Assembly (NCBI RefSeq): GCF_002575655.3
Contig: NC_053039.3
Location: 372,969,633 to 373,033,632, forward strand
Source: Aegilops tauschii subsp. strangulata
Taxonomy: Eukaryota > Streptophyta > Magnoliopsida > Poales > Poaceae
DNA length: 64,000 nucleotides
Direction: 5' to 3'
Shown here: positions 55,351-64,000 of the stretch, piece after piece
How positions within the stretch are numbered: the first letter of the stretch is position 1
Layout of the letters: the number at the start of each line of letters is the position of its first letter
Notes under the pieces: model-generated
Database searches by the model: none
What the model was told of the DNA's origin: nothing
Seen by the model: the letters and a program-made list of their open reading frames with translations, nothing else
Made by a program: the position numbers and the translations under genes

Positions 55351-55766
55351 CCATGAATATTGAACGTCTCCTCCTGGGCCTCCAAACTTGCTTATTCCCA
55401 AGGAGTTGTGCCCACGTGATGGTTGGGTTACCCACGTCCGGGATGATAAGAATCCCTTAAAAAGGGGAGACACGATCTCCGCTTGGATAAGACATGCCAA
55501 CAAAACCACGTCTCGAGATGTGGGGCGACGGGCCAGCTAACGGTTCGAAAATAATGACCGAGTAGGCGTGATGTCATATTACCAAAAAGTTGTCCGCGGA
55601 TTGGACTCGTGAAATATTATATCCTCTGCAATTGTGTACAAAGGTCCGGATACAATCATTACATCTGAAGACTATCTTGGAGTTCGGAAAGGGGAACCCG
55701 CCTTGCAATGCCGAAGACAATCTGCGTGCCGGACTCCTCGTCATTGAAGCCAGGTTCAGGGGCTAC

Positions 55767-56245
55767 TGAGGGAGTCCTGGACTAAGGGGTCCTCGGGCGT
55801 CCGGCCTGTTATCCATGGGCTGGACTGATGGGCTGTGAAGACATGAAGGCGGAAGACTGTACCCGTGTCCGGATTGGACTCTCCTTGGCGTGGAAGGCAG
55901 GCTTGGCGACGGACTATGAAGATTCCTTCCTATGTAACCGACTCTATGTAACCCTAGATCCCCCCGGTGTCTATATAAACCGAAGGGCGTAGTCTGGAAA
56001 GGATATACTCATTACCATAGTCATACAGGCTAGACTTCTAGGGTTTAGCCATTACGATCTCGTGGTAGATCAACTCTAGTAACACTTATATTCATCAAGA
56101 TCAATCAAGCAGGAAGTAGGGTATTACCTCCATAGAGAGGGCCCGAACCTGGGTAAACATCGTGTCCCCTGTCTCATGTAACCATCGATCCTAGAAGCAC
56201 AGTTCGGGACCCCCTACCCGAGATCTACCGGTTTTGACACCGACA
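55767..56245 (+). repeat. 3' LTR of element D
   Basis: It is preceded by 'ggttcaggggctac', a short purine-rich tract. TATA box 'ctatataaac' at about 55971. It ends ACCGACA before CTCAT. Confidence 0.85.
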
Positions 56246-56250
56246 CTCAT

Positions 56251-57419
56251 CGCGGGCCGGCGGACGCGCAGGCTGCGCTGCTCATAGCGCGCGAGATCCT
56301 ACGCTACCGCACCGTCGAAGACTTCTACGAAGACTGGCTGGACCGCATCGCCGAGCTTGTCAGCGCTGCTGGGGGCTCTCCTGCACCGTCTCTCTCGCTG
56401 CCTCGCACGCCGCCTGCCACGGGCGAAGTAGCCCACGGAGCACCTTCTCCACCTCCCCGTCAAGACATCGCCCTCAGACCAAGGTGCGCGGCCCCAGGGC
56501 GCGACCCACCATGCAGGGCGCCCGCGTGTGAAGAAGAAAGCTACCAGGAGGTCCAGCGGCCGCAAGAAGATGCTCCCGCACTCCCAGCTCCACCACGTCA
56601 AGACTGCGCGGCGCCTGCGGTGGTGGCGCGTGAGCAGCAAGATCAGGCTCCACCTCCACGATGGGCTCCCGTGACTACCGCGGGCTGCCGAGCCTTCACT
56701 TCGGAGCTACGCAGCGTCGTCTGGCCGGGGAAGTTCAAGCCTAACCTGCCTCCACGCTAGGACGACACCCCCGACCCTGCTGAGTTCCTGCAGCTCTACG
56801 AGCTGAGCATCGAGGCGGACAACAGCGACGAGAAGGTCATGGCGAACTGGTTTGCCATGGCCCTCAAATATGGCGCACGCTCGTGGCTCCTGAACCTGCC
56901 TGCGGGATCGATCTCCTACTGGGGCGAGGTGCGCGATCGTTTCGGCGCCATCTTCTAGGGCACTTGGGACCGCCGCCGGCTGCGGGTGACATGCGGCGCA
57001 TCAAGCAGCAGCCAGGGCAGACCCTGCAAAAGTACATCCAGCACTTCAACAGTGTTCGCCTCAAGATCCCCAAGGTTTCGAATGAGGCCATCATCTCAGC
57101 GTTTTCTTATGACGTCTGTGACATCAAGTTGAAGGAAGAGCTCGCCATACACGACGACTTGTGCACGGCTCTGGAGATGTTCAACCTGGCAACCAAGTGC
57201 GCGAGAGCTGAGGAGGGTCGCCTCTCCCTCCTGGAGCTCCCGGGGATAGACCCAGAAGACAAGAAGGCCAAGGCAAAAGACGTGAAGCGCAAGGGGTCGG
57301 CCGTGCTTGCGACTGAGCCGGAGATGAAGCGCAGCTGCGACCACCTAGAGTCATCCTATGGCAGCCGTCCGTTCTGCGTCTTCCACAACGTGCACAGCCA
57401 CAACACCAACGACTGTTAG
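56251..57419 (+). pseudogene. gag of element C, main part
   Basis: The first frame runs AAREILRYR-like text, RTVEDFYEDWLDRIAELVSA and a Pro-rich linker, then FKPNLPPR with TAG at 56758-56760, KVMANWFAMALKYGARSWLL, and TAG at 56956-56958. A frame change gives RRIKQQPGQTLQKYIQHFNS and a charged linker. The finger FCVFHNVHSHNTNDC (C..H....H....C) ends at the TAG at 57417. The gag core is homologous to that of element A, which has lost this C-terminal half. Confidence 0.75.
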
Positions 57420-58211
57420 GAGCTCAGGGCCATCCACGACGGGCGCCTCGGTCGTCGCCCCGAGCGCAACGACCGAGGCTACGGCCGCGGAGGAGGCCGT
57501 GGAGGAGGACACTAGGACGACCACGGCCCCTACCAGGAGTGGCGCAACCAGCCTCGTGAGGAGCGCTGGCAAGCCAAGCCTCGTGAGGGCGTCTGGAGAG
57601 ATCAGCGTCGTGAGGATCGTCCTCAGGCCAAATTCGGCCTCCCTCCGCTGCCACCACCACAAAGAAGGAACGACGACCACTACCAGGACGAGGGGGCTGG
57701 GGGCTTCCAGGAGCCTCGCGCCATCGCCTGCATCCTGGGCGGTGCTCAGGCCCCAGCCTCTCATCACATCTTCAAGCAGTTTGCCAGCGAAGTGAACGCG
57801 GCCCTCCCCAGACTCGTGGCCACGCGACCGCTCAGATGGTCCAAGTGCACCATCACCTTCAGCTTGACCGACCAGCTCAAATGCGCGACAACTGCTGGTG
57901 CCCTCCCGATGCTCTGCTCGCCCATCATCAGCAACGTCCTCATCACCAAGACTCTCATCGATGGCGGTGTGGGGCTCAATGTTCTTTCCATCGAGACATT
58001 CGACTGCCTCCAAGTGCCCTATGACCAGCTGCAACCCACCAAGCCTTTCTCAGGAGTAACCGACAGCTCCACCACCCTGATAGGGCAGATCCGCCTCCCT
58101 GTCACCTTCGGCAAGCGCGAGAACTACCGCACTGAGCTCACCGACTTCAACGTCACCCACATCCGCCTTCCGTACAACGCCATCCTTGGGTATCCAGCCC
58201 TGGCCAGTTAA
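57420..58211 (+). pseudogene. Protease region of element C
   Basis: After a Gly/Arg-rich linker in a mixed frame (RGYGRGGGRGGGH), the frame from about 57792 carries the aspartic protease: ITKTLIDGGVGLNVLSIETF holds the active-site Asp, and LPYNAILGYPALAS is the C-terminal block. It ends at TAA 58209-58211. It matches the element A protease closely. Confidence 0.75.
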
Positions 58212-59040
58212 TGGCAGTGACTCATCATGGTTACAATGTCCTCAAGATGCTAGGGAACCACGACATCATCACAATCACCTGCGAGGAGAAGGATGCAGTG
58301 TGCTCTCTCGAGCGCGCCTACCAGGCTGCGGCAGTTGAGAACCCCGCGATGAAGGCATCGTCTACCCTCCTGAGGCTGTCCCCAAGAAGAAGAAGCAGCT
58401 GCTCCACCAGGGGCCTCAAGAGAACGGCATCTCCAGCGGCACCACCTCGGGACCTGCGCCCACGGACGGGGCGCCTCCCTCTCGCATAGGAAGACGCGCC
58501 CGGCGCCCCTCTCAGGTTGGGCTCGGGGGCTCTCCTCTGGAGGACCTTTGACCTAGCCAACATCATGAAGGAGGTGCTCGAGCGCCACGTGGAGGCATGC
58601 TTCAGCGTGTGCTTCCACCAGGAGGACACAAGGCACGGGGTGCCAGGTGCTCAGGAGTTCAGCACCAAGGCAACCAAGGAGCTTCAAGGGGCGAGAGCCA
58701 TGCGTGGCGATCGCCGCACACCACACAGCGCGGCTCCTTGTGCTGGCAAGGACAGCGAGCTGCGCGCCTGCATCAACATCCCTGGGATCAACAGGACTGC
58801 ATCTCAGGAGCGCTTCTGGCCATCGCGCGTTGGACGGTGCGAGGGCCCTCCTCACAGCTACAGTCGCATGCCTTTCGGCCCGCCGAACGCGGTTGTTACC
58901 TTCCAGCGCCACATGCGGAGCGTCCTGGCTGCTCAGGAGGCCAGGCACCAGGCGGTCTTGTCGGAGATGGCGGCGGTCCTTCACGAGCTTGCCGGGCCTC
59001 CGGAGCCTCCTGAGGTGCAAGGCCAAGGTGGCTCATGAGG
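58212..59040 (+). pseudogene. Eroded reverse transcriptase of element C
   Basis: Only scattered phrases remain: HHGYNVLKMLGNHDIITITC (spacer), DSELRACINIPGINRTA (from a VDF..LN-type block) and YSRMPFGPPNAVVTFQRHM (from MPFGL.NA.ATFQR). The catalytic YVDD block and everything downstream (RNase H, integrase) are deleted or unrecognisable. Confidence 0.65.
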
Positions 59041-60277
59041 AGCGACTCCTTCAGCACGCGTCTTCAGGTACTCCAACATCTCTTCAGCAATGGTGCCAGG
59101 TGAAATTTTCCGGTTTATTCAGTTGGGGGTGCCCCTCGGGCTGCATCATCCCTAGGCCACTGGGGTCCGTCCCTGTGGCATGCATCGTTTGCATCTATCA
59201 GAACTAGCTTTACTCTTTCCATCAGTCACTTTATGATTATCATCTGCCTGTCCAGTACTTCATTGCCATGAACGTCATACTCCCTTCCAAACCCACCCAT
59301 GACCACCTCATGATTAAGGACTGGCACGACGTCTGTGCTCGGGTCCGTCCCTGCAGCGTCGCTAAACCCAAGAGGTTGAGCTCTGGCTCGCGGGTCAGCT
59401 ACCGCGCATGTCACCTCCCATGGCCCTTGATGCTTTGTTCTCGCATGAGTTAATCGCGGGCGGATGATCTAGGGCGCGCGACCCAGGGCCTCATCACCAT
59501 GGGAGCCGCGCGCCGGTTGTTTTTCTTCAGGACTTTCACATGAGAAGACTAGGCACGGCGTCTGTGCTCGGGTCCGTCCTTGCAGCATCGACAAACCCAG
59601 CGACTGAGCTCTGTCTGACGGGTCAGCCCTGTTCACATCACCTCCTGGGGTCGTTGGTGTTTGGCCTCCTCATGTGATAACCTCAGGAGATTCATTCGGC
59701 GCAAGTCACCTAACCATCTCGCAGGATCGTCACAAGGGTTCCGAATCAAATTTAAGCGCAACCTACCTTGAGGTAGGGCCTCGTGAGTCCCGCGCTGGCT
59801 CACGAGTGCCCAGACACACCTCCTCTAGCCCTGCCGTGCAAGCCACATGTCAGGGCGGGGCTATACATGCCCCGGAAGCTCCACTCAGAGGGAGCCCCCA
59901 CCCACGCACCAGTGGAAGCACCATGCTCCGCGCTGGCAGTCGACACGGTCGAGGAGCGGCTATGCCTGTGCAAGTGCGGAAGCGCCATGCTCCGCGCTGG
60001 TGATAAACAACTGAGGTGGCCCCATGGCCGCACCAACCTCGGGGAGCCGCCAGGCTCGGTGTTCAGCATTACCGCAACGCTTTCCCTTCGGGAGAGTTGC
60101 GCAAGGGGGCTGGGCATGGGGGCTACGTTCAGGTCATGCCTGGCGTACGCCACCCTGCCAGGTCCCTCGCACCTGGTCTTCACGCGCCCCTCCTGGGTGG
60201 GGCCTCGGCGAGGGAAGCTATGGAGGTATGTTCGCACATCAAGGGGGACTCCTTAGCATCGCGACTCAGGAGCCTAA
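59041..60277 (+). other. 3' non-coding tail of element C
   Basis: A block of about 140 bp at 59325-59460 ('gtctgtgctcgggtccgtcc', 'ttgagctct', 'cgggtcag') is repeated at 59545-59690. A phrase 'gcaccatgctccgcgctgg' recurs at about 59920 and 59985. Part of the tail matches element A near 27520. No ORF is credible. Confidence 0.5.
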
Positions 60278-62006
60278 TGTTGGGGAACGTAGTAATTTCA
60301 AAAAAATCTACGCACACGCAAGATCATGGTGATGCATAGCAACGAGAGGGGAGAGTGTTGTCCACGTACCCTCGTAGACCGAAAGCGGAAGCGTTAACAC
60401 AACGCGGTTGATGTAGTCGTACGTCTTCATGATCCGACCGATCAAGTACCGAATGCACGGCACCTCCGAGTTTAGCACACGTTCAGCTCGATGACGTCCC
60501 TCGAACTCCGATCCAGCCGAGTGTTGAGGGAGAGTTTCATCAGCACGACGGCGTGGTGACAATGATGATGTTCTACCGACGCAGGGCTTCGCCTAGGCAC
60601 CGCTACGATATTATCGAGGTGTAATATGGTGGAGGGGGGCACCGCACACGGCTAAGAGATCAATGATCAATTGTGTGTCTAGAGGTGCCCCCCTGCCCCC
60701 GTATATAAAGGAGCAAGGGGGGGTTTGGCCGGCCAAGGGGAGAGGCGCGCCAGGAGGAGTCCTACTCCTACCGGGAGTAGGACTCCCCCCTTTTCCATGT
60801 TGGACTAGGAGAGAGAGGGGAAAGAGGTGGAGGGGAGGAAGGAAAGGGGGGGCGCTACCCCCCTCTCCTGGTCCTATTCGGACTGGGGGGGAGGGGCGTG
60901 CGGCCCTGCCCTGGCCTCCTCTCCTCTCTTCCACCTAGGCCCACTAAGGCCCATTAAGTTACTCGGGGGTTCCAGTAACCTCCCGGTAGTCCGGAAAAAT
61001 CCCGATTTCACCCGGAACACTTCTGATATCCAAACATAGGCTTCCTTATATCAATCTTTATGTCTCGACCATTTCGAGACTCCTCGTCATGTCCGTGATC
61101 ACATCCAGGACTCCGAACAAACTTCGGTACATCAAAACATATAAACTCATAATATAACTATCATCGTAACGTTAAGCGTGCAGACCCTACGGGTTCGAGA
61201 ACTATGTAGCCATGACCGAGACACCTCTCCGGTCAATAACCAATAGCGGAACCTGGATGCTCATATTGGTTCCCACATATTCTACGAAGATCTTTATCGG
61301 TCAGACCGCATAACAACATACGTTGTTCCCTTTGTCATCGGTATGTTACTTTCCCGAGGTTCGATCGTCGGTATCTCGATACCTAGTTCAATCTCGTTAC
61401 CGGCAAGTCTCTTTACTCGTTCCGTAATACATCATCCCGCAACTAACTGTTACAATGCTTGCAAGGCTTATAGTGATGTGTATTACTGAGTGGGCCCAGA
61501 GATACCTCTCCGACAATCGGAGTGACAAATCCTAATCTCGAAATACGCCAACCCAAAAAGTACCTCTGGAGACACCTGTAGAGCACCTTTATAATCACCC
61601 AGTTACGTTGTGACGTTTGGTAGCACACAAAGTGTTCCTCCGGTAAACGGGAGTTGCATAATCTCATAGTCATAGGAACATGCATAAGTCATGAAGAAAG
61701 CAATAGCAACATACTAAACGATCGAGTGCTAAGCTAACGGAATGGGTCAAGTCAATCACATAATTCTCCTAATGATATGATCCCGTTAGTCAAATGACAA
61801 CTCATGTCTATGGCTAGGAAACATAACCATCTTTGATTAACGAGCTAGTCAAGTAGAGGCATACTAGGGACACTCTGTTTGTTTATGTATTCACACATGT
61901 ATCAAGTTTCCGGTTAATACAATTCTAGCATGAATAATAAACATTTATCATGATATAAGGAAATAAATAATAACTTTATTATTGCCTCTAGGGCATATTT
62001 CCTTCA
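60278..62006 (-). repeat. 3' LTR of the BARE/Angela element
   Basis: 1729 bp. A TATA element on the minus strand is at about 60700 (plus strand 'gtatataaagg'). The end 'attgcctctagggcatattt' is the classic start of this LTR read backwards. The plus-strand fragment at 20710-21209 is the same LTR's 3' part. Confidence 0.92.
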
Positions 62007-62025
62007 GTCTCCCACTTGCACTAGA
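62007..62025 (-). promoter_or_regulatory. Polypurine tract
   Basis: Plus strand 'gtctcccacttgcac' directly abuts the LTR, reading on the minus strand as a purine-rich 'gtgggagac', the plus-strand primer site for copia elements. Confidence 0.6.
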
Positions 62026-62302
62026 GTCAATAATCTAGTTCACATCGCCATGTGATTTAACATCAATAGTTCACATCACCATGTGATTAACACCAATAGT
62101 TCACATCGTCATGTGACCAACACCTAAAGGGTTTACTAGAGTCAGTAATCTAGTTCACATCGCTATGTGATTAACACCCAAAGAGTACTAAGGTGTGATC
62201 ATGTTTTGCTTGTGAGATAATTTTAGTCAACGGGTCTGTCACATTCAGATCCGTAAGTATTTTGCAAATTCCTATGTCTACAATGCTCTGCACGGAGCTA
62301 CT

Positions 62303-63373
62303 CTAGCTAATTGCTCCCACTTTCAATATGTATCTAGACTGAGACTTAGAGTTATATAGATTAGTGTCAAAACTTGCATCGGCGTAACCCATTACGAGGA
62401 ACCTTTTGTCACTTCCATAATCGAGAAACATATCCTTATTCCTAAGGATAATTTTGACCGCTGTCCAGTAATCTACTCCTAGATAACTATTGTACTCCCT
62501 TGCTAAAATCAGTGTAGGGTATACAATAGATCTGGTACATAGCATGGCATACATTATAGAACCTATGGCCGAGGCATAGGGAATGACTTTCATTCTTTTT
62601 CTATCTTCTGCCGTGGTCGGGCTTTGAGTCTTACTCAATTTCACACCTTGAAACACAGGCAAGAAACTCTTTCTTTGACTGTTCCATTTTGAACCACTTC
62701 AAAATCTTGTTAAGGTATGTACTCACTGAAAAAACTTATCAAGCGTCTTGATCTATCTCTATAGATCTTGATGCTCAATATGTAAGCAGCTTCACCGATG
62801 TCCTTTCTTTGAAAAACTCCTTTCGAATACTCCTTTATGCTTTGCAGAATAATTCTACATTATTTCCGATCAACAATATGTCATTCACATATACTTATCA
62901 GAAATGCTGTAGTGCTCCCACTCACTTTCTTGTAAATACAGGCTTCACCGCAAGTCTGTATAAAACTATATGTTTTGATCAACTTATCAAAGCGTATATT
63001 CCAACTCCGAGATGCTTGCACCAGTCCATAGATGGATCGCTAGAGCTTGCATATTTTTTTAGCACCTTTAGGATTGACAAAACCTTATGGTTGCATCATA
63101 TACAACTCTTCTTTAATAAATCCATTAAGGAATGCAGTTTTGTTTATCCATTTGCCAGATTTCATACAATGCAGCAATTGCTAACATGATTCGGATAGAC
63201 TTAAGCATAGATACGAGTGAGAAACTCTCATCGTAGTCCACACCATGAACTTGTTGAAAACCTTTTGCGACAATTCTAGCTTTGTAGATAGTAACGCTAC
63301 TATCAGCGTTCGTCTTCCTCTTGAAGATCCATTTAATCTCAATGGCTCGCCGATCATTGGGCAAGTCAATCAA
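62303..63373 (-). pseudogene. copia reverse transcriptase and RNase H, decayed
   Basis: Reading on the minus strand from 63373: IEIKWIFKRKTNADSSVTIY, YKARIVAKGFQQVHGVDYDE and ALYEIWQMDK are the RT N-terminal blocks. The middle (about 63120-62670) is full of stops, and the YVDD block is not intact. RNase H follows at 62662-62303 (YASAIGSIMYAMLCTRS, VMGYADASFDTN). It is inactive. Confidence 0.8.
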
Positions 63374-63388
63374 AGTCCATACTTTGTT

Positions 63389-63985
63389 CTAATACATGGA
63401 TCCCATCTCAGATTTCATGGCCTCAAGCCATTTTGCGGAATCTGGGCTCACCATTGCTTCTTCATAGTTCGTAGGTTTGTCATGGTCTAGTAACATAACC
63501 TCCAGAACAGGATTACCGTACCACTTTGGTGCGGATCTTACTCTGGTTGACCTACGAGGTTCAGTAATAACTTGATCTGAAGTTCCATGATCATCATCAT
63601 TAACTTCCTCACTAATTGGTATAGGCATCACAGAAACTGGTTTCTGCAATGAACTACTTTCCAATAAGGGAGCAGGTACAATTACCTCATCAAGTTCTAC
63701 TTTCCTCCCACTCACTTCTTTCGAGAGGAACTCCTTCTCTAGAAAGGATCCATTCTTAGCAACGAATGTCTTACCTTCGGATCTGTGATAGAAGGTGTAC
63801 CCAGCTGTCTCCTTTGGGTATCCTATGAAGACACATTTCTCCGATTTGGGTTTGAGCTTATCAGGATGAAACTTTTTCACATAAGCATCGCAACCCCAAA
63901 CTTTAAGAAACGACAACTTTGGTTTCTTGCCAAACCACAGTTCATAAGATGTCGTCTCAACGGATTTAGATGGTACCCTATTTAA
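63389..63985 (-). pseudogene. copia integrase C-terminus and linker to RT
   Basis: The frame 63916-63389 reads LKVWGCDAYVKKFHPDKLKP, CVFIGYPKETAGYTFYH, RRSTRVRSAPKWYG and KWLEAMKSEMGSMY, the usual end of integrase and the start of RT. It stops at a TAG at 63389-63391 in MGSMY*NKVW, where the next RT codon should follow. The stretch beyond 63916 is out of frame. Confidence 0.8.
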
Positions 63986-64000
63986 CGTGAATGCAGCTGT

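Larger units (their letters stand above)
47775..56245 (+). mobile_element. Gypsy-type LTR element D without pol (8.5 kb)
   Basis: It has the perfect target duplication CTCAT (47770-47774 and 56246-56250). The LTRs are 47775-48252 and 55767-56245 (about 478 bp), beginning TGAGGGAGTCCTGG and ending GACA. By eye they differ at roughly 25 positions, about 5%. The internal order is primer site, gag (48279-50862, broken), about 1.2 kb non-coding, then an antisense multi-exon gene (52125-55240). No protease, RT or integrase is present, so it depends on another element's enzymes. Confidence 0.88.
42929..60277 (+). mobile_element. Gypsy-type element C, split by CACTA-2 and element D, 3' end missing
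   Basis: It is the same family as element A: its LTR starts TGTCGGCGTC, the primer site is nearly identical, and gag and protease phrases are shared. The pieces are LTR 42929-43003 and 46672-47477, leader and gag start 47478-47769, gag-protease-RT remnants 56251-59040, and a tail to 60277 where a copia element interrupts. No 3' LTR is seen in the window. Confidence 0.8.
60278..64000 (-). mobile_element. BARE/Angela-type copia retrotransposon, 3' half, continues past the window
   Basis: The complete 3' LTR (60278-62006) starts TGTTGGGGAACGTAG on the plus strand and ends GGGCATATTTCCTTCA, the inverted family termini. Next to it is the polypurine tract, and from 62290 the minus strand encodes RNase H, RT and part of integrase. 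The five bases before it (cctaa, 60273-60277) are the presumed target duplication, which cannot be checked inside the window. Confidence 0.9.

Overview
The window is nuclear DNA of a Triticeae grass (wheat, Aegilops or barley type). The evidence is a BARE/Angela-type copia LTR, a wheat-type Stowaway MITE, three grass CACTA ends and nested gypsy retrotransposons. There are no bacterial operons, rRNA genes or convincing tRNA genes. Nothing could be searched, so family names rest on recognised motifs and termini.

Positions 1-19.4 kb are the gene-bearing part. A short coiled-coil gene lies on the minus strand (1046-1591). It is followed by a diverged direct duplication (about 2.44-4.79 kb and 6.74-9.22 kb) that brackets a frame-shifted Pro/Val/Ala-rich gene remnant (5628-6277). 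Two multi-exon genes then follow on the plus strand. Gene A (about 9.1-13.4 kb) carries an array of 30-nt units that look like repeated in-phase mini-exons. Gene B (about 14.7-19.1 kb) has at least five phase-0 exons and a coiled-coil C-terminus. They look like distant tandem paralogues, and gene B has a segment resembling the accessory protein of CACTA transposons.

From 19.4 kb onward the window is almost entirely nested transposons. A CACTA terminus (to 20709) abuts a copia LTR fragment (20710-21209) and an old minus-strand gypsy-type remnant. Gypsy element A (22638-30328, TSD CATGT) is inserted in that remnant. A plus-strand remnant follows and is split by CACTA-1 (31262-42140, TSD TAT). 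CACTA-1 has a transposase first exon with no visible break, an accessory gene with a stop codon, and a 1.8-kb G-rich/polypyrimidine block upstream of its transposase. Gypsy element C starts at 42929. Its 5' LTR is split by CACTA-2 (43004-46668, TSD TGG) and its gag by gypsy element D (47775-56245, TSD CTCAT). Its tail is cut at 60278 by a minus-strand BARE/Angela copy that runs off the window.

The most unusual content is transposon cargo. CACTA-2 has no transposase but carries a multi-exon gene with two B3-like DNA-binding domains. Element A carries an antisense B3-like ORF. Element D has lost pol but keeps an antisense multi-exon gene with a 'putative gypsy-type transposon' domain and coiled coils. 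Many stop codons in these elements are consistent with CAG to TAG or CGA to TGA changes, as expected of methylated, silenced DNA.
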